Source: Timema cristinae | Taxonomy: Eukaryota > Arthropoda > Insecta > Phasmatodea > Timematidae | DNA: 64,000 bases | Direction of reading: 5' to 3' | Assembly: GCA_039000515.1 (NCBI GenBank) | Contig: JBCFYV010000514.1 | Span: 1-64,000 of the forward strand | Shown: positions 47,640-60,114 of the stretch, piece by piece | Numbering within the stretch: the first letter of the stretch is position 1 | How the letters are laid out: each line of letters opens with the position of its first letter | Position numbers and translations under genes: made by a program | The notes under the pieces: generated by a model | Told to the model about the DNA's origin: nothing | What the model saw: only the letters and a program-made list of their open reading frames with translations | Database searches by the model: none

Positions 47640-50560
47640 CCTTAACAATATGGCCCATTTACAGTTTAAAGATGAATCCCACAAGGTTCCCTCAATTTTT
47701 GAAAAGGGGAGGGGGGCTTTTTATACCTCCCACGCGTAGGTATGGAAAGGGCTCTGTGGTGACAAAAACCCCGACAGTTACCGAGTTTATAAGATATCAC
47801 AAAAAAGAAAGCCAAGAAAGAATAGGGGGGGTCCGAGCATTTCCACGTGCCAAGCCCCCTGTACGCCCCCCAAACCCAAAGGGACGTTTTCATTGCCACA
47901 TTGGGCATTCTAAGGTCATTGCCGTGGTAAGTCAACCGTAAGATTGCGTAAAGGGGGTTTTTCACAAAACACCGTGTGAGTCTCCTAACTCTGCGTGGCC
48001 GCTTTTTTTCCGGCTCGGGCCTTCCAAATGGAAGGTAGAGATGAAATTCCGGAATTCAAACTAAAAAAAAGATTTCCGATATTTCGACGTCAAATAGTCA
48101 GATTGAACAAAAAACAAAAATTGTCCCAACTTCCATTACATCAACATTTCGAAGACACTTCCCCCCCTGTGCCTCTTCCGTCACAACTCGAAAACCCACA
48201 AGTAGTTAAAGCCAACATCGAAAAATTTAAAAAAAAGGAGAAAAAAAAGCGAGATTACACACTAAACGGGGAACCGGCCAAAACTCAATCCGACCCCGCC
48301 CCGGAAAAAAACGTCTTTCCAGAAGTCCGCCCGGGGAAACCTAAACCAAAGGAATATACCCAATACACCAAAAGAACCCACCGGTAAACCCCCTGCCCGA
48401 CTTTCCCCAACAAAAGGGCTTTTAACCCCATCAAACTAAGAACACACATCCCCGCAACTGTTTTTTGGGGGTAGCCCCAACGAACTAATGGAGGAACCAA
48501 ACAATAGGCATTGTTATTTTTTTAAAAAAGAACCCCACAGCATTGACAAAAAAACAAATGAAGGAAAAATTTTCAACCACCATCAGCCGTTTTAAGGGCT
48601 CCCCCGGGGAAACCCTCACCCACGGTTGAGGGGTGGACACCCCTTGCCCCCCCAAAGGGGATCGCCTTTTTTTAAAAAAAAGGGGGCCAGCGCTTCGCTG
48701 GGCCTTGCACTTAAGGCTAAGCTAAAAGACCCCCCCCGGGGACGGACCGACTCAGGAAAAATTTTCCTACACCAGGGCTGTCACTTTTGTATTTCCTGTG
48801 CCGGAAAAAGGACTCCGCATACACGGGCTAAACTAATGTACACGCCCTGAAAAATGTTTGGCCCCGACTCAATCGCCGCGGGGGGACTGACTTTTTTCCA
48901 AATAAACCCTCCCCCGCCGTCCAAAAAAATACACGACCCCCCCCGGGGCCTTTCCCCCATCGACCGCGGGGAAAAAAGCCAGCAGGACCTAAGGGGGGGA
49001 GGCAGGGCCACCCAGGGTGATCGAAACATTAGAATAAACCCTTTTTTTAAAATTATTTCCCTCAAGCATTTAAATTATTTAAAACTAGCATTATTTAAAT
49101 TGGGGGGTTTGGGGAAAATGGCCTAAACAACGGGTTTTTACCATATACCTTCAACAAGAAAACAACAGAGCAAATGGGGGTAACTTTTAAGGTCACAAGT
49201 ATGAAATCAACGACTGCCAATGGGGCCCCCTTTTCCCCGGGGCCCCAAAATCGGGTAACCACCGAATCATTCCGTGCTTGGGGGTAGTTTTGGGCCCAAC
49301 CATGGAAGCCTATTAACGACCCCCTTTCTAAAAACCAATCAAGAAGCTGCAGCAGTCCCGGACACGACCCCCATGGGTGTTTAACCCTTTTAAAAAAAAA
49401 AAAAACTACAAGACCTAAAAGAAACCCGATAAATTCTAGCCTGCGCCTGGGGAAAACCCCCAAAAAGGAAACCCCCCTTGACAAACAACGCACCAAAAAA
49501 GGGGAAACAAGTTTCGAGGTTAGCGACCCCCTGACTCCCCCGAAACGCCGGGGATGGCGTTTGGGTTTGGCCCCCAAAACCCCCGGAGGGGGGTACGCCA
49601 CCCCCAAGGGTATACCGAAGGTGCCCGGGGGTTGCAAACACCCCTTCTCTCTCTTTTCCCCCAGGGGGTCGCTCAAGTGGGGGGAGGGGGCCCCCTGACC
49701 AATTAACAAATTTTTTCGCGCAACACCGGGGCCCCCGCGGGGTTTTAAAAAACCCCCCAAAACCCCCGTCGTTCAGTTTTTGGGCCCAGAAAACCCAAAA
49801 AAAACAATCAAAACAGAGGTGGCAGCTGTTTTACTTTATACTTGTAAACCCCCCGAAATAATCCCCACGTTCTCGATTTCCTTGTTGAGGGGTCATGGTA
49901 AAACCCTTGACTAGGGCCAGTTTTTCCCCAGCCATGAACCGCCCCGGGGGGGCCCGGAATGCACGCCCCAGTCAGGAGTGAAAATCTTGGGGTTTTAAAA
50001 AATCCGTCCAGGGAGACAAGTCTTGTATCACTCTAAAGGAAAACCCCCTTGGGCCCTTTGGTAGGCGTAAGGGGAAAGGGGGTCAACCCCTTTTTTTTCT
50101 GTACCAACATTGACAACCATTTCCCCCATGATCTCGACCTCACCCTTCAATAAAATCGTATCTCCACCATAAAATCCGAGGTTTCCTCCCCTTGGGGGAA
50201 AAACCCCCAGCCTAAATTTGGGGAAATCACACGAACCCCCCCGGGGCCCCCAAATTACGTGCGGGGGGCCCCCGTCTAGCTCCAACCCGCCCCCGGGACT
50301 CCCCGGGGGGTTTAGATATTTTGCAGTAAGGGAGGGTGCAAAGGGGGGTGCAAAAAGGGGCCCCGAGGGGGGGGGGAAACGAAGGGGGGGGCCCCCAAAA
50401 TTACATTACAGAAACGTCGAAGACCTTTTAAAAAACCTTCGCGCAAGGGCCCTCACCCAGCCCTCCAAATTTAAATTTAAAAACCTTTCTTGAAGCTGCA
50501 GTCCAGGGGGAAAGGGGAAAACAAAGGGCCTAAAAAAAGGGGGCCCAAACAATTTTTAAA
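47640..50560 (+). pseudogene. LINE ORF1 with ~2-kb extra segment, copy 5
   Basis: The first part matches ORF1 of other copies up to the region before the Pro-rich repeat. A 130-codon frame at 47995-48387 includes 'AFQMEGRDEIPEF', equivalent to the conserved segment after the third zinc knuckle. It then diverges. The family sequence returns near 50260 (a 'gtgcaaagg' block and the Lys-rich C-terminus). The extra GC-rich segment replaces the short minisatellite of other copies. It is unclear whether it is an insertion or a longer ORF1 variant. Confidence 0.5.
48290..50260. other. GC-rich extra segment within ORF1 of copy 5
   Basis: This GC-rich DNA of about 2 kb is absent from all other copies. 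The minus strand holds the longest ordinary open frame in the window (221 codons, 49095-49760). Its C-terminal part reads 'LLDWFLERGSLIGFHGW', then 'DSVVTRFWG' and 'LAVVDFILVTL'. This faintly resembles the end of a LINE endonuclease domain, where a TF...G.....VDFILV-like block is usual. If so, a different retroelement lies here in reverse orientation. The plus strand also has open pieces (48854-49126). Neither strand gives a firm identification. Confidence 0.3.
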
Positions 50561-50577
50561 ATTTTTTAAAAGGGTAG

Positions 50578-51005
50578 TTTTATGGATTGCGAGGATAAAA
50601 TTAAAAAATTTTTTTAAAAAATTTTTCCCACTACAAAAACAATTTTTTGGGGGGTTTTTATGCTTTTTTTGAGGAAATTAAAAAACAATTTTTTTCCCCC
50701 GCATTCCCCATCTTATGCTTGCAGGGAACCCCCTTCTGCCCAAAAATTTTTTAAAACCCAAACTTCGTGGGACGATTATTTCTTACCGACGACCATTCTT
50801 TTTTTTGAAAAACGAGGTTACTATACTCCACAAGCAATATATATCATAAACAAAAAATATCGGTGTCTGATCACAAATGATCGCTAAAAAATCTCCCCCT
50901 TTTTTTTGGTATGACATATGCTGCAAACTACTTTCCCCCCAGTTTAACCCGTTTAAAAAAAGAGGGTAGAGGGCCCTTTTTTTACAACTTCCCGCTGTAT
51001 TTTTT
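50578..51005 (+). pseudogene. LINE ORF2 N-terminus (endonuclease start), copy 5
   Basis: This is the equivalent of the opening of ORF2 in copy 6. 'tatggattgcgaggataaa', 'tatgctt...gaggaaatta', 'cttcgtgggacgat' and 'gacgaccattc' mark the N-terminal half of the APE endonuclease. Runs of A and T destroy the frame. The domain is interrupted just before its GDFN motif. Confidence 0.55.
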
Positions 51006-54000
51006 ATTACCAAAAAATACAGAGTTTAAAAAGAAAAAAAAATATTGGACACTATTAAAAATAAAAAAAAAAGAACCACCAATGCCCCCAAATTTTTTAA
51101 AAGTTTTCCCCCCAAGCGACTCCCCCCCCCAAACACTACAAACCCCCATAAACATTTCGTGCAGCTAATCGCGTGAAGATTGTGAAAAACTTTTAAAAGT
51201 GATTCATTTGCGGGCAATTTGGTTTAAAATGTACGTGCAAACCCGTAAAAAAAGGTTTCAAGTAAAAACATTTGTTCTAGTTCTTTTCCTAAGCTCTCAA
51301 AATTTTTTTACCTTTTTCTGTTAACCCTTCCCCCTCTTCTTTTTTTTTTGGGTTTTCCTTTAATTTCGGGTTTCTCCTCTTTTCCCCTCTCTGACAAAAT
51401 GTTAGCGTAAAAAATGTTGTAATCAATTTAATGGATAGTTACTCCTTTTTAGGATTTTTTTTTTTTTTTTTAAATTTTCCTCCGGGTATTCCGGCTTTTG
51501 GGCCCCCCAAAATTTAAAAAGGGGGCCCCCGTTATCCCGCATTTTCTGCTTTTTCCCCCTTTACATATCCAATTTTTTTTTTAAATTAATAATAGCGGGG
51601 AAATTTGCATTTTTGGGTTTTATGCATTTTGGGGGTTTTTATTTGGGCTACGGTCCACCCCGGTTTTTTTTTCCCCCCCAACCCTTCACCCACTTAGCGC
51701 CACGACCGCCGGGAAACAAATGTTTGCAGAGTCGTGCCCTTTTAGTGACGGTGATACATCCCCTATCCGCCCCCCCCCCCCGGGGAGGCCCCCCCAGGGG
51801 TTTTGTACAACCAACTATTTTCTAGCGTCCCACAACCCCAAAACCCTAGCAAAAAAATTTTTTTAAAAAATAAACTTCAACAAAAAATTTTTTCCTTTCC
51901 CAAAACTTTTTTTGGAATTTAAAATCGTTTATTCCTTTTTTTTCGTTCTTGTGAATCCAACCATCTATTACTTAGAAACGCCCCCACCCCCACCCGACCT
52001 TTTCTCCATTCCAAAAAACCACCGACGGGGGCCGGGGCCCCAGGGGGAAGCCCACCTTTTTACAACTTTTCCCCATCCCCTTTTTTTTCCTTTTTCCCCT
52101 ACTTTCATCGCACCATATCAGGGCCCAACTTTCCCCTCCAACCCCATCTTTGCTTCTTTCATCCACTACTACTCGACCTCCCAATCCCCCCTTTCTTTTT
52201 CCCTTTAACCCCCTTTTTTCCCCCCTCCCCCACTTTTCCCCAAAAAAACCCCTCTTCCTCCCCTGTTTTCCCTTTTCCCCTTTTTAAAACCCGCCTCTCT
52301 CTTTTTTTTTCCCCCCATGTTCCTTCCTTTCCCCCTGGTAATATTGTTCCCCCTCGCACCCAAAGGGGGCCCACTTCCCTTTGGGCCCCCACACGCACCC
52401 ACCAACTCCCCTTTATAGGGGTTTGGGGTTTTTCCCTCTCAAAACCCAACATGCTTCTCGCATTCCGGACCACATGATTGGGGTGTCCACCCCTCCCCCA
52501 TTCACATCTGCCGTATCCACAAGTCCAAGTTGGGGAAAAAAGACCCCTTTTAAAAATTTGGGCCCTTTTTCCCCCCTAGTACGGGACAGCCCGGGGATGG
52601 GTGCAAAGGGGGTTTTCATACTCCCAAAAACTCACTTGTTATTCAAATATGAATGGGTTTTTCTTCCCCTTTTCCCCCCCCTTTTCCCCCCCCCCTCCTG
52701 CCACTCCTCTAACAAAGCAATGCTGACCTCTTTTTCCCTTTTTCCACACCCCTTTTTTTTACCAAAATTCCAACCCCTTTTTCCAGTACCAAACCGCTCT
52801 CTCCCCCTTAAAAAACCCGGCCAGCGGAATCTCCCCAATATCACCCCCAGGCGTCCATGCCCCCGTGCAATGCCCCCGTTATCTTTTTAGTACGTTTTTT
52901 TTGGGCTGCCAGCATCCTATCCCGATGGGGTTTTCCCCTTTACTTTACTCTATGGGGCCCCCTAAAACCGCAAACCCCCCCCCCTATCCCCCCCCCACGC
53001 TTGACTATACAACTTGATCGCCCCCCATGGGAGTTTAAAAATTTTAAAAGGCCCAAACTCCCGGGTTTTAATGCATGACACTCTTTCTCTTTCGCACCTG
53101 GGCCCCCTTTTTACCTCAAAATTCCTCTTTTTCCCTCTAAGGGAAAACCCCCCCTATCTATAGGGGGGTTTAAACCCCGGCGATTTCCTCCTTCCTCCGA
53201 CCCGATGATTGGGTTCTCTCCCCAATCTACCCCTTTTAAAAATTTCAGGGGGCTGTCCTTGGGGGCATATAGGTGGGCCAGGATTTATAACGTACAAAAT
53301 TCCCAATTTTGGCTATTTTATTTTAAAATTCTTTTTTCGGCCAAAAATAATTTAAAAAATTAAAACTTTTTCCCAAAATTTTTAAAAAAATTCACAAGGA
53401 TACGGTAAAAAAAATTTATCTCTGATATGTAAAATTATTATGATAAATAATTTTTGGTTTTTTTTTTATTAGGGTTTTTTAAAACCAAAAACCCCTTTTT
53501 TGGGGTTTTAAAGGGATTAATATTTTTCCCCCTAAATTTGACCCCCCCTATTTTTCAAAATTTTGAATTTTTTTATTCCCCTTTTTTTTTAAATTTTTAA
53601 AAATTTTTATTCCCCTGGGGGGAACGCCCCAAAATTTTTTTTAAGATTGGTCTTATATTTTTTTAAAAAATTTTTTATTAACTTTTAAAAAGCCCGTCCC
53701 CTAAAAAACTAATTATTTATTTTTTTGAAATTTTTCATTTATTATACGAACTTTTATATTTTTTTTTTAAATTGAAAACCAGGTTAGATAAGTTATTGTT
53801 TGGGGGTCGGTTTTTTAAAGCCCACCGGGGGGAAAAGACTTTGTCATCTTAAGGACCTTTGGGCCGGTGTTGTTTTTTATTTATGTACAATTTTTAATAT
53901 TTGCATAGTTTACAATTTTTTTAAATTTGGGAAACTTATGTGGAACCCCTTGATACTCATAAATCAATTATTGATCAAGTTTGGGGGGTTGTAAAACCCT

Positions 54001-54389
54001 TTGACTATTGCTTTATAATATTCCCCATATTTTTTCTTAAAATTTTAAAATTTTCAACCTATAAATATCTGTATTAATAAAAAAATTTTTTTTTCAAATA
54101 AATTTTTTACTTTTTCATATACTTATTTTTTATCCTTCACTGATACCGTGGGGTATCCATATTAATTTTATTAAAATTTAAAAGGGGGTTTTGGGGAAAC
54201 AGAAGACAAAGGGACCGAACTTCTATTTACCTTGTGATGGGCCCCCACCCCCCCTCGCTTTATTAGTTTTTGGAACTTATTTAAAATTAATTTTGTTACC
54301 CCTTTTTTTTTTGGGAAAGAAAAAATGTGGTGTTACAAACCGCCCCCCCAAACTTTCGGGGGGGGTTTTTAACACGAAAAACCCCGGGG
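51006..54389. other. 3.4-kb block interrupting LINE copy 5
   Basis: The block separates two adjacent parts of copy 5's endonuclease, so it is probably an inserted element or a misjoin. Its left part (about 51950-53240) is strongly pyrimidine-rich on this strand. Its right part (53300-54390) is AT-rich. Words 'tataggggtttgggg' and 'catgattggggt' near 52415-52485 recur in altered form near 53160-53215, hinting at internal duplication. No terminal repeats or transposase were recognised. Confidence 0.45.
52381..52890 (+). CDS. Unrecognised 169-codon open frame
   Basis: This is a Pro/Ser/Phe-rich frame in the pyrimidine-rich part of the inserted block. Its composition largely follows the C/T bias, so it may be chance. 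On the opposite strand, overlapping frames (52413-52619 and 52632-52844) read less biased protein-like pieces such as 'LGLVDTADVNGGGVDTP'. Real coding could therefore be on the minus strand instead. No domain is recognised on either strand and no start context favours one. Confidence 0.12.
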   Translation: MGPHTHPPTPLYRGLGFFPLKTQHASRIPDHMIGVSTPPPFTSAVSTSPSWGKKTPFKNLGPFSPLVRDSPGMGAKGVFILPKTHLLFKYEWVFLPLFPPLFPPPSCHSSNKAMLTSFSLFPHPFFLPKFQPLFPVPNRSLPLKKPGQRNLPNITPRRPCPRAMPPLSF

Positions 54390-55720
54390 TGGGGGTTTTT
54401 TTTTTTCTAAACCGTGGGGGGGTTGGGGAAGGATATTCTTTTCGGGGAAAACCCCGGTGCTAAAAAAACCCCGGGGGAAAATAACGCCTTCCCCCTTTTT
54501 AAGTTTAACCCCCTTTTCCATCGATCTAACGTAGCTCCGGATCGTTTGCTAAATTCCCCTTTGGCAGCGATCATTTCCCCCTTCTGCATTCACAAATTAA
54601 AATCCCCCCCGACAGCCCCGGTTTTACAATGGGTGCTTAAACTCGACTGAAAATTTTTCCCCGAACGGGCCCCGCATTTGGGGTGAACCCCTTCTTTTGC
54701 GTCGATTTTAAAACGGGGGATTCAATTTGACGGTAATCGTGGGGGGGGGCCCCCTCCCAAATTTTTCCCGGGGGAAAACCCGAAAGTTTTTTGGGGGGCT
54801 TTTTTTCCCGGGTCCAAAGGGAAAACCCCAAGTCCTTTTTAACGACTCCAAACTTGGGGGAACGGGGTTTTACCTTTTTTTAAAGTTTTTTAGAACCGCC
54901 GTATTTCAGAAAGCAGAAAGAGCCTTGAAGACAGTTTTTTCTACCCTTTTCAATTTCCACCCAAACCAGGGTTTGGGAAAATACTGTAAATTACATGTAA
55001 AAAAATTTTTTATTAATAAAAACCCCTCCCCTTGTATCAAGGGTTTTTTTTTCCCCTCCCCCCCCCCCCCTGGAAAGGGTTTCGTAAAAGAAATTCGCTC
55101 GAGGGCGCCGCTATTTCTAGCACTGAGAGCACCTTACTAGTTCTTTGTGAAAAATTTTAACATATAACGTCTTACTATTTTTTTTGGTTAAAGTCGGGGG
55201 AAGGTAAAAACGCCCCCCCTTTTAAACCAAAAGAACTTAAAAAAACCCCCGCCCCCCAGGGGGCAACAAAAATTCTCGCCGGATGAATTCATTACAAAAA
55301 GGGTTTCGCAACTCCCCCCTTTCCGGGGGGCCCTTTCCCCTTTAAACCTCTAAATAGTTTGGAATCTCGTCAATTTTTCCCCCAACCCCTATGGAGGCAA
55401 GCAACCGTTATCCCTATATTTTAAAAAGCGGCAAGGAAAAAAATTAGACTAAAAGCTACGACCAAAACCTTAACATTTTAAAGTATTTTTTTAAAAAAAA
55501 ATTTTTAAAAGCTTTATATGGATTTTTTTAAACCCGCAATCTACTATCGAATGCAAAAAGGGGGTTTTTTTGTAACCGATTCATTTTGGGGGTCAAACTT
55601 GTCCCCTTGAGACATCAATCGGGGAAAAACCTTTTCCCCAAAAAAAAAACACCTCTTGGTTTTTCTTTTTTAATTTTAAGAAAGGGGAAAAGACCCCCCC
55701 TGGCGGTACGGGGCTTTAAC
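54390..55720 (+). mobile_element. LINE copy 5, resumed ORF2 part
   Basis: The family sequence resumes at the equivalent of copy 6 position about 61790 ('gatggtagaggatattcttg'). It continues through the rest of the endonuclease and the RT entry to 'aaggggaaaagaccccccctggcggtac', the equivalent of the FDLEKAYDTTWR block. It ends near 55720, so the RT active site, RNase H and 3' UTR are missing. Confidence 0.65.
54395..55720 (+). pseudogene. LINE ORF2 middle part, copy 5
   Basis: This holds the C-terminal half of the APE endonuclease and the N-terminal part of reverse transcriptase. The equivalents of SAIDLTLVAPG (about 54520-54545) and SDHFPI (about 54567) are garbled but placed correctly. The 'NGFLNVLTGI'-like block is near 54640. 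'FQKAERALKTVFSTLFNFHP' (about 54905-54965) matches the linker before RT, and the 'FRRNRST' region of RT is near 55575. Many stops and shifts leave no usable frame. Confidence 0.5.
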
Positions 55721-58700
55721 CCTTCCCTTTATGTATATTTTGGGATACATAACCCCCCCTATCGGGGGGTTTTTTAAATTTAAAAAAATCAATTTTTTTT
55801 AAAAAAAAGTTGTATTATCAAAAATTTTTAAAAAAAAGTAATTAAAATTTTGTAAAAAAATAATACAATATCGAAAAATATATTTTTCAGAAAAAAAAGT
55901 TTATTCTTTAATTTTTTTAAAATTTTCTAAAAAATGTAAAACCCTGTACTAATTTGGTTAAAAAAACTTTTAAAAAGTCATCATATTTGATATTTTAAAA
56001 CAGGGGGTACACCAGTCCAAAAGCACATTCTTTACACAATAACGTGATTCCCTTTCTTTTTCCCTTTTCCCTTTTTTATTTGTTTGGGAATACCCCACAC
56101 AAACAAGCATTTTTCCTTTCTATCGGGAGATGGAAAACCCTGGGGGGAAATGTCGAGCAATCCTCTTTGCGTATTTTTTTGAATGTTGAAAATTTTTCCT
56201 CCTTCGTTTTGGGGTTTTTTTTGTGGAATCTCGGGCAGCTGGGGGATAAGTTCCAAATGATTAAACTGCCAGGAAGGTTTCTTCCCGCTATTTAGATACA
56301 TGAAGTTTAAAAGTTCAAAAAGGGTAAATCAATGAAGTTGGGGAAACCAATTTCTTGTACCTTTTTAAAACTTTTTTTTTTAAAAAAGTCTAATTTTCCA
56401 AAAACGGGGTCAGCTGGTCTACCGGCCCATCTTTTTTTTTTACGCTGGAAACAAATTTGGGTTTTTTTTTTGTGTTTGTATTTCCCCTTTTGTCTTTTTT
56501 AATCTTGCCTCTCTTTTTGGGGGGTCGTAGTAACTGCAACTTAACTGCGGGCCATCCACTTAAACGCCATCATAACCAATTTTGGTACGATTTTGGCCTC
56601 ACCTTTTAAAACAAATTTCCCCTTTTTTATTGGAGCCATTCCCTTTCCCGTTTTGTTTCATTTGCCACAACGTTTGTTTGATTTATGGGAAAAAAGTCAA
56701 AGAGACAGGGGTGGTATACCAATTTTACACAAACAAAAAAAGCCCCCTTTTAAGGTATGGCCCCAAAAAGGGGTGAAAAAATGCATCAACATTAAAAAAA
56801 AAAATTTAAATCCCGATATCTTTCTTTGCCCAAACCATATAAAAATTTTAAAAACCAAAACCCAGCATAAACAAAAAACCCCAAAAAATTTTATTCCAAA
56901 TCTGGGCGTTTGCTTGGAAAAAATTTTTAAAACCTACGGACCTTTGAAAGGGACAATTAAAATAATCAAATACAGGCCTGGAAAGGGGGGAGTGTTTCTT
57001 TGAACACTCCAAAATTTTCTAGGGGTTTTTTAATTTTTGGTTTACCCTTGCTTTCAGGGTGAACCCTAGAGAAATGAAAAATTTTTTAATTTTTAGGTAC
57101 CTGTTTAAAACCCCTAATTAAAAAAAAATTGGGGTGGGGAAATTGGGGGTTTTGTGAAACAATATTAAAAAATTTTTTAACTTTTTTTACTTTTGCCATC
57201 AACTTTTAAAGGGGCAAAAACATACTTTTAAATTTTAAAAATTTGTGTTTTTCCATTTGGGTAATCATTTGTTTAAAAAATTTTGGGGGAAAATTTTTAA
57301 AACCCCTTTTGAAAAAATTCATTTTACGTGGACAAAGTATAACCAAGGCGGGGAGTGAGAAAACACAAAAAAATAAAAATTTGGGAATAAAATTTTGGGG
57401 AATCTTTTAAAACCTGAATTAGATGCACAGAATTTGGGGGAAAATATTTTTTTAAAATTTTCCAGAAACCAAGTAAATAAAGGAGACTTTCTTTTTTTTT
57501 TTTTTTACAGGGGCCGGTTGATTGCCGACTCATTTTGTATTTTAGGGGGGGCCCTGACACTATCACGTCACCTTCTTCTGATATATCCCCCAAGGGAAAA
57601 ATTTTTAGATCCACTTTCATCATCCAAAAATCTTTTCCCGGGGTCACTGCCACTAAAAAATCCTTCTATTTTGCCACCCGCAACTTGGGTTTTTTTCCCC
57701 TCCCCAAACCCCATCTTGACTGTAGGAGTGGGGCTCGGGAAATAAATATTTCACTCGAAAATAAAAACCCTGGAAACTATAGATAACCCTTTGGGAAAAC
57801 AGTGCAGTTTTTTTTACAACCTCACTACCCGTTTTGGGGCTACAGGGGCTAGGACGCGGCACATCAGTACTGTATAGGAAAAGCTACCGCCGATCCGGGA
57901 TCCCGGGGTTTTCGAAAAACGTGTAGGATCACCTGAGGTCATCAGGCCATTGGTTATTCCTTACAATACTTCGTTTTTCCCTAGAAGCTTCTAAGTAGTT
58001 TTTAAAATTTTTTTAAATTTTTTTTAATATCACTTATCAACATACCATTTATAATAGATATAGTAGTACAAAAAAAAACCATAAAACCCAAGTCGAACGA
58101 CAATCACAAACCCCCATAAAAATCATAAATCCACTCAACCCCCTCCCCCAGCCATTCCTTAACAGGACACAACACACCCTTTACAAACTTTAGGACCACG
58201 GTAGTAAAAACATTGGGGGGGGATTACATTTGTTTTAATTGCATTTTTAATTTTTAAAAACACCTATTTCGGGCCCCATTAATGTTTTATTTCAATGTCA
58301 TGTGGTAAATATGCATTGATAAAAAAAAAAGCCCAAAAACTAAATATATGCTCGTTAATCACTAAAAAACGATGACTGAAGAGTCGTCATACATAAACCG
58401 GTTTAGAAGAGGAAACCTCTGTAATTTTTGGAAAAACCCAAATTTCCGAGATGTTTTGGGTTTTTTTCTTCGGGAGAGACCCAATTATGAATATTTGGAG
58501 AGTATGCAGCGGGTCTTCCATGGTTTGTTGGGAGCCAATTTTCTTGTGTTGTGCTCTTTTGAAAAATATGGTCTCTTTGGGGTTCTCGCTTTCCAACCTC
58601 TTCGCTCAGCTAAACCCCATCGGAAGCAAGAGTGAGTCTATTACTTCAGCACCATGAATAAGGATTTTTTGCACAAAAACTGGCATTTTTTCACCAATGG

Positions 58701-59129
58701 AAAAAGTCACAGAGAAACTGGCGGGCCCCAGTGCATATTGCCTGAACGCCCCTGTTTGAACTTGTAACCCCCAAAGTGAATTCAAAAAAAATTACTTAGA
58801 ATATGATAATTCACCTTCGTTGACTTATGATTTTTTAAAAACAACCTAGTTTCCTTGAAGAAACTTTTTTCTGGCCTGCCGTTATTAGTGTTTTTCGTTT
58901 CCTTGTTTGATGACAAACCACGGGAGTCCAATTTGTCTACAAAAATTTTTCTATCACTTCAGGCTTTTTTTGGTCAAAAAAACTTTGTTTTTGCTTCACT
59001 CCCCGGGGTTTGGGGCAGTAAAGCTTTTTTAAAATCCATGTGCGCATGGAGCTTTGATATCCGTACCCAACGGTTCGAGTTGATTTAATGAATACCTTGA
59101 AACAGCGTCTAGTTGTTAATTTTATTTGG
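55721..59129. other. AT-rich stretch with no recognised gene
   Basis: This lies between the broken end of copy 5 and copy 6. Open frames of 110-136 codons exist (56593-57003 plus, 57395-57745 plus, 57324-57653 minus) but overlap on opposite strands and show no known motif. A small GC-richer island at 57840-57960 contains a 'gatccgggatcccgg' palindrome. I saw no RNA gene. Confidence 0.45.
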
Positions 59130-60114
59130 CGTGCCCCCCTTTGGGGGGGGGGGTTTTTAAAAAGTCCCGCAGTACCCCCTTTCTTTTTTGTAAGAGGCGC
59201 TAAAAGGGAGGCTTCGTGCAGGAAAGTACCCCCGTGAAAGGAAAAAAACCTTTCCTTTTTCTTTTCCCTTTTAAACCCCCTTTTTTCTTCCTTCCCTTTC
59301 ACTCCTTTTTTTTTTTTCCCCTTCCGGGTTTCCCTTCCCCCCTTACAACTTTTTTTCCCCTTCCCCCGCCCCTCCAGTCCCCGCAAAAAGACTTTTGGCC
59401 CACCCTTGGGTGCCCTTTGGGATCTAACACGGGTTTCCTTTTATGAAATAAACGGATAACCCCTGGGGTTAGAGCTCCTAGTGAAATTCGCCGGGGTTTT
59501 AATATCTTTTTAGAAGGGGCCCTTTGGGGTGACAATAACCGGGTACCCAAACCCCGAGGGAAAAAACCGGTTCGTTTACAAAGGGCCCCCCACGTAAAAA
59601 ATTTGGGACTTTCCCCGAAAAACCCCTTGCTGCGATGACCTCTCTCCTGGGGGCAGCCCCCCCCGGGAAAGGGTTTTCATGTCCCAGCGTCCCTGTGGGG
59701 TTTTTCCCCCCGGAGGGTTTAAAAGGGCCCTTTTGGGAAAACCAACTGGATCACCCGGGTTAATCCGAGTATTTGCATTGTCCCCAAAAAAGGAGGATCC
59801 ATGCACGTTTGAAAACCTACTGTCCGCTGGAAACCGTACTGCCAACCCCTGGAAATTTTACTCCCCGGGCCCCTCACAGGGCCGTATTAAGATAAGGGGC
59901 GGAAACGGGTAAGGCCGCCAGCCCTTTAAAAAAGCCAGGAATTTGGTGAGGCCCCAGCCCCGCTTCCGGGTAATGTCTCGAGTAGAAAAAAGAAAGTTTT
60001 AAACGGTAAGCCCATTTATCCTCGAAAGAGGATAAATGGTGCAAAATCTGACGTTTAATAAGAAAACTGCGTGTGGCACCATATGATACAACAAAAACGA
60101 TAAAATCCTCAAAA

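Larger units (their letters stand above)
46605..51005 (+). mobile_element. LINE copy 5, 5' part
   Basis: This copy starts with a poor version of the 5' signature ('acccgcagtaaaccccctgc'), a pyrimidine tract (about 46720-46795) and 5' UTR. It runs through an enlarged ORF1 into the endonuclease of ORF2. It stops near 51005 at the equivalent of 'cccgccccctatatcatctt' of copy 6, and the family sequence resumes at about 54390. It is heavily affected by homopolymer inflation. Roughly 2 kb inside ORF1 (48290-50260) has no counterpart in the other copies. Confidence 0.65.

Noticed and set aside
57840..57960. GC-richer island with a GATCCGGGATCC palindrome as a possible RNA gene
   Set aside because: No tRNA arms or other RNA signature could be folded around it, and the palindrome is short.
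58372..58657. Overlapping 60-90 codon frames on both strands near 58400-58650
   Set aside because: Three frames on both strands are open at once, with no motif. This suggests a chance stop-poor stretch.
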